64,000 nucleotides of DNA, from positions 1-64,000 of the forward strand of contig NZ_WWJT01000788.1 of the NCBI RefSeq assembly GCF_009865385.1, given 5' to 3'. The translations under genes and the position numbers were made by a program. Positions 18,055 through 26,927 of the stretch are shown here, in pieces (the stretch's first letter is position 1; every line of letters starts with the position of its first letter). Source of the stretch: Streptomyces sp. SID486 (GTDB lineage Bacteria > Actinomycetota > Actinomycetes > Streptomycetales > Streptomycetaceae). The notes beneath the pieces are model-generated. The model made no database searches, was not told the origin of the DNA, and saw only the letters and a list, made by a program, of their open reading frames with translations.

Positions 18055-19011
18055 ATGACGACGGTCGTACGGATCCTGCTCCGCCGGGTCGCCCTGCTGG
18101 TGCCGCTGCTCCTCGGCATCGTGCTGTTCGTGTTCCTGGTCATGCGGTTCTCGGACGTCGACCCGGCGTCCGCGTTCTTCCAGGGCGCCAATCCGACTCC
18201 GCGGCAGCTGCACGACTTCCGGGAGCGCAACGGGCTGCTGGACCCGCTGCCCGTGCGCTACGTCCACTTCGTCGGTGACCTGGTCCACGGCGACCTGGGC
18301 ACCAGCGCGCTCACCCGTGCCCCGGTGGTCGACCAGGTCACCACCGCCCTGCCGCTCACCCTCCAGCTGACCTTCCTGGGCCTCGCCGTCGCGGTCGTGC
18401 TGGCGCTGACCGGCGGGGTGACGGCGGCGGTGTACCGGGACCGGCTGCCGGACCAGGTCATCCGGGTCGTCTCGCTGGTCGGGGTGGCCGCGCCGGGGTT
18501 CTGGCTGGCGCTGCTGATGATCCAGTACCTGGCCGTGGACCGGGGCTGGTTCCCGACCGGCGGCTACATCAACCCCGCCGACTCCGTCACCGGATGGCTG
18601 CGGACGATGGCGCTGCCCGCCTTCGCCCTGTCCCTGCCGGTCGCCGCCCAGCTGACCCGGATCGTCCGGACCTCGGTGGTGGAGGAGCTGGACAAGGACT
18701 ACGTGCGCACGGCCGTCGGGAGCGGGCTGCCGCCCCGGGTGGTCGTCGGCCGGAACGTGCTGCGCAACGCCCTGGTCAATCCGCTGACCGTGCTCGGTCT
18801 GCGGGTCGGCTACCTGCTGGGCGGCGCCGTCGTGATCGAGACGATCTTCTCGCTGCCCGGCATGGGGAAGCTGATGATCGACGCCGTGCAGAACGGCGAT
18901 CCGGCCGTCGTCCAGGGCGTCGTGCTGACCACGGCCACCGGGTTCGTCGTCGTCAACCTCGTCATCGACATCCTGTATCTGCTGGTCAACCCACGACTGA
19001 GGGCGGGCTGA
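18055..19011 (+). CDS. ABC transporter permease, DppB/OppB type
   Basis: A 318-residue inner-membrane permease with about six helices. The ILLRRVALLVPLLLGIVLFVFLVMRF start and the C-terminal EAA loop region (RTAVGSGLPPRVVVGRNVLRNALVNPLTVLGL) are typical of the first permease of peptide-type importers. It starts four bases after the binding-protein stop and its TGA overlaps the next ATG by one base. Confidence 0.92.
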   Translation: MTTVVRILLRRVALLVPLLLGIVLFVFLVMRFSDVDPASAFFQGANPTPRQLHDFRERNGLLDPLPVRYVHFVGDLVHGDLGTSALTRAPVVDQVTTALPLTLQLTFLGLAVAVVLALTGGVTAAVYRDRLPDQVIRVVSLVGVAAPGFWLALLMIQYLAVDRGWFPTGGYINPADSVTGWLRTMALPAFALSLPVAAQLTRIVRTSVVEELDKDYVRTAVGSGLPPRVVVGRNVLRNALVNPLTVLGLRVGYLLGGAVVIETIFSLPGMGKLMIDAVQNGDPAVVQGVVLTTATGFVVVNLVIDILYLLVNPRLRAG

Positions 19012-20987
19012 TGGTCACGCGCGCGAGTCTCGCCCAGCGGCTGTCGCGGCCCGGCGTCCGGCTGCGCGGCCCACGCAGGCTGCCGCTGCCGTCCAAGGCC
19101 GCCGTCTGCTTCCTGGCCCTGGTCGTCCTGGTCGCCGTCCTCGCGCCGGTGCTGGCGCCGCACGACCCGCTCGACCAGCAGGACCCGGCCGGCGGGACCG
19201 GGGCGCCGTCCGCCGGGCACTGGATGGGGCAGGACAGCCTGGGCCGGGACATCCTGAGCCGGCTGATGTACGGCGCCCGGTGGTCGCTGGCGATCGGGCT
19301 GGGGGCGACCGCGCTCGCGCTCGTGGTGGGCGCGCTGCTCGGGGCGCTCGCCGCGACCTCCCGCAAGGCGCTCGACGAGACGCTGATGCGCTGTCTGGAC
19401 GTCGTGATGGCGTTCCCGGGGATCGCGCTCGCGGCCGTGCTGGTCGCCGTGTTCGGCGGCGGGATCAGCGTGCTGATCTGCGCGATCGCCTTCCTGTTCA
19501 CGCCGCCGGTGGCGCGGGTGGTGCGGGCCAACGTGCTGGACCAGTACGGCGAGGACTACGTGACGGCGGAACGGGTGATCGGGGCCCGCACCCCGCACAT
19601 CGTGCTGCGGCACGTGGCCGTCAACTGCGCTGCCCCGGTCCTGGTGTTCTGCACCGTCCAGGTCGCCGAGGCGATCGTCTTCGAGGCGTCGCTGTCCTTC
19701 ATCGGCGCGGGTGTGCGGCCCCCGGACCCGTCCTGGGGCAGTGTCATCGCCGACGGCAAGAACATGGTGCTGACCGGTGGCTGGTGGGCGACCGTCTTCC
19801 CCGGTCTGCTGATCCTGCTCACCGTGCTGTCGCTGAACGTGCTGTCCGAGGGCGTGTCGGACGCGTGGGCGGCGCCCGCCCCGCGGGAGGTGAGGGCGCC
19901 CGAGGACCGGCTGGAGACACCCGAGCCGGGCACCGGTGAGGTGCTGCCGCTGCCCGGCCTCACCGAGGCCGCCCGGCGGCTGCGGTCCCGGGCGCGGCCG
20001 CTGCCCGACCGCGGCGGGCAGCCGGTGCTCGCCGTGGAGAACCTCGCCATCGGCTTCCCGGACCGGCACCGGGGCGTGGACATCGTGGCCGGGGTCAGCT
20101 TCGAGGTGCACCCCGGGGAGGTGCTCGGCCTGGTGGGCGAGTCGGGGTGCGGGAAGTCGCTGACCGCGCTCACGGTCATGGGGCTCCAGCCGAAGGGAGC
20201 GCGGGTGAGCGGCCAGGTGCGGTTCCGGCAGCGGAACCTGCTCACCGAGCCGGCGCGGGCGCGGCGGCGGCTGCTCGGCCACGAGATGGCCATGGTCTAC
20301 CAGGACGCGCTGTCCTCGCTGAACCCGGCCATGACCATCCGTGCCCAGTTGAAGCAGCTCGTCCGGCGCGGTGGCCGCCGCGGGCCGCGGGAGCTGCTGG
20401 CGCTGGTCGGTCTCGACCCCGAGCGCACCCTGCGCAGCTATCCGCACGAGCTGTCCGGCGGGCAGCGCCAGCGGGTGCTGATCGCCATGGCCCTCTCCCG
20501 GGAGCCGAGGCTGATCGTCGCCGACGAACCGACCACCGCCCTGGACGTCACCGTGCAGGCGCAGGTCATGGAGCTGCTGCTCAGGCTGCGGGCGGAGCTG
20601 GGCTTCGCACTGATCCTGGTCTCGCACGACCTGGCGCTGGTCGCCGACGTCACCGACCGGGTGGTGGTGATGTACGGCGGGCAGATCGTGGAGACCGGGG
20701 TGACCGCGGACCTGGTGGCGGCCCCGGCCCACCACTACACGCGCGGGCTGCTCGGCAGTGTGCTCTCGCTGGAGTCGGCCGCGGAGCGGATGACCCAGAT
20801 CAAGGGGGTCGTGCCGTCGCCCGCCGACTTCCCGGCGGGCTGCCGGTTCGCCGACCGCTGCCCGCTCGCCACCGAGGTGTGCCACCGCACCGCCCCGGTC
20901 CTCGCGGGCACCCCGGTGCACACGGCCGCCTGCCACCGTCCGGCGGTGGAGCTGACGTCCGCCGAGAGCGAGGAGGCCCTGCAGTGA
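19011..20987 (+). CDS. fused ABC permease (DppC) and ATP-binding protein (DppD)
   Basis: A 658-residue fusion. Residues 1-290 form a DppC-type permease ([23 protein letters not shown]-loop region 190-215). A charged, Pro-rich linker (about 290-335) leads to a full ABC ATPase with Walker A GESGCGKS (376-383), signature LSGGQRQ, Walker B LIVADEP, and the oligopeptide-family C-terminal Cys cluster ([15 protein letters not shown]). Joining these fixes their 1:1 stoichiometry. No internal stop or frameshift is seen. Such fusions occur in some actinobacterial importers. Confidence 0.92.
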   Translation: MVTRASLAQRLSRPGVRLRGPRRLPLPSKAAVCFLALVVLVAVLAPVLAPHDPLDQQDPAGGTGAPSAGHWMGQDSLGRDILSRLMYGARWSLAIGLGATALALVVGALLGALAATSRKALDETLMRCLDVVMAFPGIALAAVLVAVFGGGISVLICAIAFLFTPPVARVVRANVLDQYGEDYVTAERVIGARTPHIVLRHVAVNCAAPVLVFCTVQVAEAIVFEASLSFIGAGVRPPDPSWGSVIADGKNMVLTGGWWATVFPGLLILLTVLSLNVLSEGVSDAWAAPAPREVRAPEDRLETPEPGTGEVLPLPGLTEAARRLRSRARPLPDRGGQPVLAVENLAIGFPDRHRGVDIVAGVSFEVHPGEVLGLVGESGCGKSLTALTVMGLQPKGARVSGQVRFRQRNLLTEPARARRRLLGHEMAMVYQDALSSLNPAMTIRAQLKQLVRRGGRRGPRELLALVGLDPERTLRSYPHELSGGQRQRVLIAMALSREPRLIVADEPTTALDVTVQAQVMELLLRLRAELGFALILVSHDLALVADVTDRVVVMYGGQIVETGVTADLVAAPAHHYTRGLLGSVLSLESAAERMTQIKGVVPSPADFPAGCRFADRCPLATEVCHRTAPVLAGTPVHTAACHRPAVELTSAESEEALQ

Positions 20988-21988
20988 CCGCTGTCGTGGA
21001 GGTGCGGGACGCGCACGTCGTGCACAGGGCGCGCAGCGGCGGCCTGTTCCGGCGGGACCGGGTGTACGCCCTGACCGGCGCCGATCTCCGCGTCGCGGCC
21101 GGTGAGACGGTCGGTGTGGTCGGCGAGTCGGGGTGCGGGAAGTCGACGCTGGCGAAGGTGCTGGTCGGTGTCCAGCGCCCGGTGTCCGGGACGGTGTCGT
21201 TCGGCGGCCGGGACCTGTGGGCGATGCCGTCCGCGGAACGCCGGGCCACGGTCGGGGCGGGCACCGGCCTGATCTTCCAGGATCCGTCGACCGCCCTGAA
21301 CCGCCGGCTGACGGTCCGCCGGGTGCTGCGTGACCCGCTGGACGTCCACCAGCGCGGCACCCGGGCCGAACGGGAGGACCGGGTACGGGAGCTGATGGCC
21401 CTGGTGGGCCTGCCCCGGGCGCTGGCCGACGCGCTGCCCGGGCAGCTGTCCGGCGGGCAGCGGCAGCGCGTCGCGATCGCCCGCGCGCTCGCCCTGGAAC
21501 CGGCCCTGGTCGTCGCCGACGAGCCGACCAGCGCCCTGGACGTGTCGGTCCGGGCGCAGATCCTCAATCTGCTGCTCGACCTCAAGGAACGCCTGGGTCT
21601 CGCCCTGGTGTTCGTGTCGCACGACATCCAGACGGTGCGGCGGATGAGCGACCGGGTGATCACCATGTATCTCGGCCGGATCGTGGAGGAGACCCCGGCC
21701 GGCCGGGTCACCGACGCCGCCCGGCACCCGTACACCCGGGCCCTGTTCTCGGCCACGCCCGGCCTGCTGGACCCGATCGAGCCGATCCCGCTGAGCGGGC
21801 CGGTGCCGTCGGCGACCCGGCCGCCGAGCGGCTGCCCGTTCCGCACCCGCTGCTGGAAGGCCGACGAGGTGTGCGCGCGGGTGATGCCGGACTTCTCGGC
21901 CGCGTCGCAGCCCGGACACCGCTACCGTTGTCACCATCCTGTGGAGGAGGACACGTCGACCCGAGACCTAGCTCGCCAGGAGCCCTGA
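20984..21988 (+). CDS. ABC transporter ATP-binding protein, DppF type
   Basis: A 334-residue second ATPase of the importer. It has Walker [10 protein letters not shown], signature LSGGQRQR, Walker B LVVADEPTSALD and the C-terminal oligopeptide-transporter domain with Cys residues (CPFRTRCWKADEVCA). It begins at GTG 20984 overlapping the previous TGA (GTGA), so translation is coupled. It pairs with the ATPase half of the preceding fusion. Confidence 0.92.
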   Translation: MTAVVEVRDAHVVHRARSGGLFRRDRVYALTGADLRVAAGETVGVVGESGCGKSTLAKVLVGVQRPVSGTVSFGGRDLWAMPSAERRATVGAGTGLIFQDPSTALNRRLTVRRVLRDPLDVHQRGTRAEREDRVRELMALVGLPRALADALPGQLSGGQRQRVAIARALALEPALVVADEPTSALDVSVRAQILNLLLDLKERLGLALVFVSHDIQTVRRMSDRVITMYLGRIVEETPAGRVTDAARHPYTRALFSATPGLLDPIEPIPLSGPVPSATRPPSGCPFRTRCWKADEVCARVMPDFSAASQPGHRYRCHHPVEEDTSTRDLARQEP

Positions 21989-22936
21989 ATGACCTTCCCC
22001 GCGCCCCTCACCGGTGTCGTCCCGCCCGTCTGCACCCCGCTCACGCCGGGGCGGGAGGTCGACGTGCCGTCGCTGCTGCGCCTGGTGGACTTCCTGGTGG
22101 AGGCCGGGGTGCACGGGTTGTTCCTGCTCGGCTCGACGTCGGAGGCGGCCTTCCTGACGGACGGGCAGCGCCGGCAGGTGGTCCAGGCGGTCACCGCGCA
22201 CGTGGGCGGTCAGCTGCCGGTCCTGGCGGGCGCGATCGACATGACCACCCCGCGCGTCCTGGAGCACGTCTCGGCGGTCGCCGCGGCCGGCGCGCAGGCC
22301 GTCGTCGTCACCGCCCCGTTCTACACCCGCACCCATCCTTCGGAGATCGTCCACCACTACCGCCGGATCGCCGCCGCCAGCCCGGTCCCGGTGATCGCCT
22401 ACGACATTCCGGTCGCCGTGCACACCAAGCTCCCCGCCGACCTGGTGCTGGGGCTCGCCGGGGACGGGGTGCTGGCCGGGATCAAGGACTCCAGCGGGGA
22501 CCTGGCGGCTTTCCGGGAGATCGTCACGGGGGCCCGTGCCCACCCCGGGTTCAGCGTGCTGACCGGTTCCGAGCTGGTGGCCGACTCCGCGCTGGCGCTG
22601 GGCGCCGACGGGGCGGTGCCGGGTCTGGCCAACGTCGACCCGCACGGCTACGTGCGCCTGTACCGGCAGTGCCGGGCGGGTGACTGGGAGGGTGCGCGGG
22701 CCGAACAGGAGCGGCTGTGCGCGCTGTTCGGGATGGTCGGCGCCGGTGCCCCGGCGCGGATGGGCGGCGGTTCGGCGGCGCTGGGCGCGTTCAAGGCGGC
22801 GCTGCATCTGCGCGGGGTCATCGACTGCCCGGTGACCGCGGAGCCGCAGGTGCCGCTGTCCGGTGAGGAGGTCGAGCAGGTCGGCAAGTTCCTGGCCGCG
22901 GCCGGGCTGCTCGGCGTGGGGACGGACCGGCGGTAG
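21989..22936 (+). CDS. DapA/NanA-family aldolase or hydro-lyase
   Basis: A 315-residue TIM-barrel enzyme of the class I Schiff-base family that includes dihydrodipicolinate synthase, N-acetylneuraminate lyase and keto-deoxy-sugar aldolases. Lys166 in GIKDSSGD is the Schiff-base Lys and Tyr138 in AYDIP the catalytic Tyr. The usual GTTGE loop reads GSTSEA (49-54), so it is probably not the lysine-pathway enzyme. Its ATG directly follows the importer stop codon, so it likely cleaves or dehydrates what the importer brings in, presumably a 2-keto acid or acid sugar. Confidence 0.8.
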   Translation: MTFPAPLTGVVPPVCTPLTPGREVDVPSLLRLVDFLVEAGVHGLFLLGSTSEAAFLTDGQRRQVVQAVTAHVGGQLPVLAGAIDMTTPRVLEHVSAVAAAGAQAVVVTAPFYTRTHPSEIVHHYRRIAAASPVPVIAYDIPVAVHTKLPADLVLGLAGDGVLAGIKDSSGDLAAFREIVTGARAHPGFSVLTGSELVADSALALGADGAVPGLANVDPHGYVRLYRQCRAGDWEGARAEQERLCALFGMVGAGAPARMGGGSAALGAFKAALHLRGVIDCPVTAEPQVPLSGEEVEQVGKFLAAAGLLGVGTDRR

Positions 22937-23081
22937 ACCCGAACGGGCGGTGGGCAGGGAGAAGCTGACCGAGTTCCGCCGGTTCATCACCGGCACCGGC
23001 GGCCCGCATACCGCCGCCCACCCGGGCGACAAGTGGGTGAAGCCCCATCGTCGCCCAGCTCAACTCCGTTGAGTCCACCCT

Positions 23082-23118
23082 CGGCCTCGTCGCCGGCTCC
23101 TGACCGGCGACGAGGCCG
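23082..23118 (+). terminator. terminator hairpin after importer/aldolase operon
   Basis: Perfect 15-bp arms (23082-23096 and 23104-23118) enclose a 7-base loop, about 145 bases after the aldolase stop. The DNA between 22937 and 23081 contains no convincing gene. Confidence 0.7.
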
Positions 23119-23159
23119 CGTTGTGGGTGGTCCCGCCGCGTTCGCAGACCCCTCGTCAT

Positions 23160-23290
23160 GCGTCGTCGCCGCTGTCCCTCGGACACCACGGACGCCGAAT
23201 GAGGCTCCACTTCGTCCGGGACACCGCCTTCCGCGAGGACGCCTCCAAGACCCGCACCGGGCACAGCCCCAGGAGCATGCGGACGAGTAC
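23160..23290 (+). pseudogene. remnant of transposase C-terminus (ISAs1-like)
   Basis: About 25 codons from the ATG at 23199 read HFVRDTAFREDASKTRTGHSP, very close to the conserved C-terminal block of ISAs1-family DDE transposases (L/HHVRDVTFGEDASxxRTGxxP). The upstream part of the transposase is missing and the frame soon ends, so this is a decayed fragment. Its right side runs directly into a truncated unrelated gene. No terminal inverted repeats or target duplication were identified. Confidence 0.6.
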
Positions 23291-23815
23291 CTTCCGCTGC
23301 TCCTGAGCGTGGAACCCCGCCTGATCACCCCCGGCCAGGAAGGTGACTACTTCAGCGGCGAGCAGGTCACAGCGTGGGGGATCGACCAGTTCTGGGGCCT
23401 CCCGGCGTACCCGCACACCCCGTACTACCGGACCTTCGAGACCTCGGTCGACGCCGGCGCCCACCTCTACGAGTTCGTCGTGCCCATGGTCCCCCCGAAC
23501 TGGAACGAAAGACAGCGCGTCGAGGAGTACATCGCGCTGATGGAGCGGGGAACGGTTCCTACGGCGGTGGCTGTCTCCACGCTGGACGTGTGCCAGTCGG
23601 CTCTCGGCCTGGGAGATGATCCCTGCGCGCATTGGGGCCTGACCCACTTCCTTCTCGACGGCCACCACAAACTCGAGGCGGCCGCCACGACCGGCCGGCC
23701 GGTGCGGCTCCTCTCCCTCCTGACCCTGGGCGAGAGCCTGGCCACAGCGGACGACCGCGCCCGGCTGCCCGCTCTGCGCGCCCAACCCCGGTCCGCCCGA
23801 GCAACCGGCACCTGA
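23283..23815 (+). pseudogene. 5'-truncated conserved hypothetical gene
   Basis: The open frame from about 23283 to the TGA at 23815 encodes a plausible protein (EYLPLLLSVEPRLITPGQ, AWGIDQFWGLPAYPHTPYYR, VPMVPPNWNERQRVEEYI, WGLTHFLLDGHHKLEAAA). Its normal codon bias contrasts with the sequence before it. No good start or ribosome site exists, and the N-terminal side is replaced by the transposase remnant, so it is probably a broken gene. The DGHHK segment recalls ParB-like/sulfiredoxin-type motifs, but I do not recognise the family. A longer reading from 23033 has a non-homologous-looking N-terminus. Confidence 0.55.
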
Positions 23816-23841
23816 CTGATCGCGTTCGCGCCGACCTGTCG

Positions 23842-24058
23842 GATCTGGATGACAGCGTCTTAGACGGCTCGCACGTCCGTGCTCTCAGAGGGGGGATCGG
23901 GTTGGACCTTCGCCCGTCGACCGGTCCTGTCCCCGCTCCAAGCGCCATGTGATCGTCGACCGTCACGGGACACCGCTCGCCGTCATGCTCACCGGCGGCA
24001 ACCGGCGGCAACCGGCGGCAACCGGCACGATGTCACCCAGTTGCTGACGACGTCTGCC
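23842..24058 (+). pseudogene. frameshifted IS5-family transposase remnant
   Basis: Three frames together give the central part of an IS5-type DDE transposase: LDGSHVRALRGG in one, then SPVDRSCPRSKRHVIVDRHG and TPLAVMLTGGNR in a second, then HDVTQLL in a third. The last shift is explained by a 10-bp word (ACCGGCGGCA) present three times in tandem at 23991-24020, where the intact gene would have one. Both ends are missing. Confidence 0.7.
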
Positions 24059-24086
24059 ACGACAGGCCCGGTCCCGGGCCTGTCGT
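24059..24086. terminator. long palindrome downstream of SGNH hydrolase gene
   Basis: ACGACAGGCCCGG and its exact complement form 13-bp arms separated by only two bases. The palindrome lies 92 bases beyond the stop of the hydrolase on the minus strand and just after the IS5 remnant. It may be that gene's terminator or a leftover of an element end. Confidence 0.5.
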
Positions 24087-24178
24087 AGTTGCCAGGCGCC
24101 TGTGCTGGTCGGCCAGGTGTTCGGCCGCGTCTCCTTGCAACAGATGCCGTGGCTCCGGCGTCGGGTCTGGTCTGCTGG

Positions 24179-25225
24179 TCAGCGGTCGAGGAGGGCGATA
24201 CGGATGGCTCGTTCGACGTGCGCGGCGGTGTTGGCGTAGCCGTGGGCGTTGGGGTGGACCAGGGTGACACGCTTGTTGATGGGAGCGCAGTTCAGCAGGG
24301 TGCCGGGGAGCTTGGCGGGCCAGTAGTCCGCGGCATCGCCGCAGATCCCCTCAACCCACTTGGTGCCCGCGGGCTGACAGGCGTCGTGGCCCACGCTGGA
24401 GGAGTAGACGTCGACGTAGCGGTCGCCGAAGAACGACGTGACACGCTGGATCGTGCTGTTCAGCGGCTTGAGGACGTTTTCCCGGAGCCAGTCGACGTCG
24501 GCGTGCTTGATCAGGCCCAGCTCGGTGAGGGAGAGGCGGTTGCAGGCACTGCCCTCCTCCGGCAGGACGGCCGGATAGCCGACGGTGATCACCTTGGCGT
24601 CGGGTGCGGCCTCGTGCACCCTGGCCAGCATTTCGATGTACTCGTTCTGGACCCGGGCGAGCTTGTCCTGGATGCCCTCCTCTCCGTCGGGAGGGCTGGT
24701 GTAGTACTCGCGGCAGGTCTTGCCAGGTGTGGCGCCCAGTTCGAGGCACTTGAGGAGCATGCCTCCGAAGGGCAGGCTGTTGCCGCCGACGCCGATGGTC
24801 ACGACGTCGGTGTTGTCGTTGAGCTTCGCTCGCTGGATCTGCGTGTCCACCGCGGGCCAGCCTCCGGCGGGGGGCTGGACCGGGCTGATCGGCGTCTGCC
24901 TGGACGTGGCGATGTCGGCGATGGTGGCGTTGCCGCAGCTGACGTTGGTCAGGTGGACGGGCTTGCCCGGCGGGAACTCGTCGAACTCCCGGTCGACCAC
25001 GCCGGGGTAGGCGTCGCTGGTGCGGTCACATCCGTCCCGCGCCGCATCGCCGAGCGGAGGCTGCGGGTCCCCGACGAACCCGCCGGCGGTGTACGAGTCA
25101 CCCAGCGCGGCCCACTGATACTGATCAGCCGCACCGGCGGAGCCCGAAGGCGCAAGCACGGATACCGCCAGCGTGAGCCCCACGGCCAGTGCTCCTGCTC
25201 GCAGGCGGGAGACAGGGTGCCGCAT
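24179..25225 (-). CDS. secreted SGNH/GDSL-family hydrolase (lipase-like)
   Basis: A 348-residue exported esterase/lipase-type enzyme. ATG 25225 follows a strong GGGGGAG and opens a signal peptide (MRHPVSRLRAGALAVGLTLAV to GSAGA). Block I is ALGDSYTAG (nucleophile Ser44), block III contributes GGNSL, and block V is HPNAHGYA with the catalytic His near residue 330. Several Cys pairs suggest disulfides, as in Streptomyces SGNH lipases such as SCO7513 (recalled, not searched). It is isolated between decayed mobile sequences. Substrate not predictable. Confidence 0.88.
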   Translation of the reverse strand: MRHPVSRLRAGALAVGLTLAVSVLAPSGSAGAADQYQWAALGDSYTAGGFVGDPQPPLGDAARDGCDRTSDAYPGVVDREFDEFPPGKPVHLTNVSCGNATIADIATSRQTPISPVQPPAGGWPAVDTQIQRAKLNDNTDVVTIGVGGNSLPFGGMLLKCLELGATPGKTCREYYTSPPDGEEGIQDKLARVQNEYIEMLARVHEAAPDAKVITVGYPAVLPEEGSACNRLSLTELGLIKHADVDWLRENVLKPLNSTIQRVTSFFGDRYVDVYSSSVGHDACQPAGTKWVEGICGDAADYWPAKLPGTLLNCAPINKRVTLVHPNAHGYANTAAHVERAIRIALLDR

Positions 25226-25995
25226 AGCTCCCCCGGGACGGGCCGGCAGGGCCGTCGGGGCGAGGGCTGCCAGCCTGCCCATGAACGTCGAACGCATCCA
25301 CGGTCTCCATTCACTCAACGTAGTCATGCGACTACGGCATGAAGCTAGTTGAGGGCGGGTGACCGCCGGACGGGTGCGCCGGGTAAACCACCCGAGCGTA
25401 TTGCGCTGAGGTCCGGCGCCAAGGCGAGTGCGCGGGTAGCCGACCGCTGACAGCAAAGAGATGTACCGCAGAGAGCTGATGGCGTCGGACCGCACCACGA
25501 CGACATCGGCGCGCCGAAGGACAACCTCAATCTGAAACGATCAGCAAGACGGCATCGAAGGTCACGCCTGCGGGCCGACGTCAGCGCACACCCGAGCCGA
25601 CCAGGCCCTGTCCGGCGGACCATGCGGCTTGGTGGCCGAGGTTCGTCGGCTGAGGCATGGGGCACGAACCGCGAGTGGTCGCTCCGGAAACCGCGTCTAC
25701 CGCCGTCGGACGGTCGGGGAGGCCGGCGGTGCGACCACCGCATGATGATCGACGGAATCCCGTTCCGCGTGCGATCGAGCCCCGGCAGCCGCTCGCTCCA
25801 CGGGGCGGCCATGGCCTGCCTCGGCTTCGTCGCGGTCCGCTGACGGCGTGATGTCGACGACGATCAGGCCGCCGTCCAGCAAGGCAGCGGCCGGTGCTGA
25901 AGCGCCGGAGCTTCGCACGCCGGAGTCCGACGGCTGACCGGTCGACGACGTGCACGGTGACGTACAGGTCTCCAGGCGCACCGCCGTTTTTGCCG
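25226..25995. other. 770-base region without an intact gene
   Basis: No reading frame here has convincing codon bias, a ribosome site or a recognisable full protein. On the minus strand around 25800-25900, a segment reading LLDGGLIVVDI then DRDEAEA is weakly reminiscent of the DGxLIVDIDAT...HSDKE core of IS1380-type transposases, which would fit the decayed transposases further left. This assignment is tentative. The left part must hold the promoter of the SGNH hydrolase gene; no clear -35/-10 was picked out. Confidence 0.4.
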
Positions 25996-26003
25996 GGCCG
26001 ACG

Positions 26004-26927
26004 TCAGCGGGCGGCCCGGCGGGACCGCCCCAGCTCCCGGTGGACCGCCCAGGCGTCCCCGACCGGGCCCACGTGTCCGAGCTTGTCGGGGTTGGCCACC
26101 AGGTGGATCGTCCGGATCCGGCCGTCGATGACGTCGAGTGTCATGGTGTGCAGCACCCTGCCGTCGCGGTCGCGGAAGACCGCGCCCGGCCGGCTGTTGA
26201 CCTCGTGCGGTTCGAACGTCACACCGAGCCGGGCCATGCTGGGGAAGACGGAGCCCAGCAGCCGGGACACGCGCTCGGCGCCCGTGACGGCCTGGGCCAG
26301 CTGCGGCGCCTTGCCGCCGCCGTCGCCGGCCATCGAGACGTCGGCGGAGAGCAGTTCCCGCAGCCCGGTGACGTCGCCCTCGCGGAGGGCGCCGAAGAAC
26401 CGGGAAGCCAGTTCCTCCCGCTCGGTGCGGTCCGCCTCGAAGCGGGGCCGGCCCTCGGTCATGTGGCGCCGGGCCCGTACCACCAGCTGGCGGCAGGCCG
26501 CCTCCGAGCGGCCCACCGCGGAGGCGATCTCGGGGTAGCCGAAGTCGAACACCTCCCGCAGCACGAAGGCCGCCCGCTCCAGCGGGCTGAGGCGTTCGAG
26601 CAGCAGCAGGGCCGCCATGGACACCGAGTCGGCCAGCTCCGCCGACCGCGCGGGGTCCTCGTAGGGGTCGGCGAGCAGCGGCTCGGGGAACCACGGCCCG
26701 GCGTAGGTCTCCCGCCGGACGCGGGCCGAGCGCAGGACGTCGATGGAGAGCCGGGTCACCGTGGCGGACAGGAACGCCTTGACGGACCTGGGCCGGGTCG
26801 GGGACGCGGAGTAGCGCAGCCAGGTCTCCTGGACGGCGTCCTCGGCCTCGCTCACGCTGCCGAGGATCCGGTAGGCGATCGAGAACAGCAGGGGCCGCAG
26901 CTCCTCGAACTCCTCGGTCCCGCTCAC
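26004..26927 (-). CDS. ECF RNA polymerase sigma factor, SigJ/ECF41-like
   Basis: A 307-residue extracytoplasmic-function sigma factor. Region 2 (FEELRPLLFSIAYRILGSVSEAEDAVQETWLRY) and region 4 (RLSPLERAAFVLREVFDFGYPEIASAVGRSEAACRQL) are followed by a SnoaL-like C-terminal domain of about 130 residues, the hallmark of ECF41/SigJ. In that group this domain controls activity in place of an anti-sigma factor. GTG 26927 overlaps the TGA of the DoxX gene (GTGA), so the two are translationally coupled. The signal it responds to is unknown. Confidence 0.9.
   Translation of the reverse strand: MSGTEEFEELRPLLFSIAYRILGSVSEAEDAVQETWLRYSASPTRPRSVKAFLSATVTRLSIDVLRSARVRRETYAGPWFPEPLLADPYEDPARSAELADSVSMAALLLLERLSPLERAAFVLREVFDFGYPEIASAVGRSEAACRQLVVRARRHMTEGRPRFEADRTEREELASRFFGALREGDVTGLRELLSADVSMAGDGGGKAPQLAQAVTGAERVSRLLGSVFPSMARLGVTFEPHEVNSRPGAVFRDRDGRVLHTMTLDVIDGRIRTIHLVANPDKLGHVGPVGDAWAVHRELGRSRRAAR

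Noticed and set aside
23033-23282. N-terminal half of the frame ending at 23815, read as one 260-residue protein
   Set aside because: The first 80 residues have poor codon bias and coincide with the transposase remnant and terminator hairpin; only the part after about 23283 looks like a real protein.
25345-25981. Several overlapping frames of 60-155 codons in the SGNH-sigma spacer
   Set aside because: No ribosome sites, no convincing motifs and Arg-rich random-like composition; at most a faint IS1380-like trace is present.
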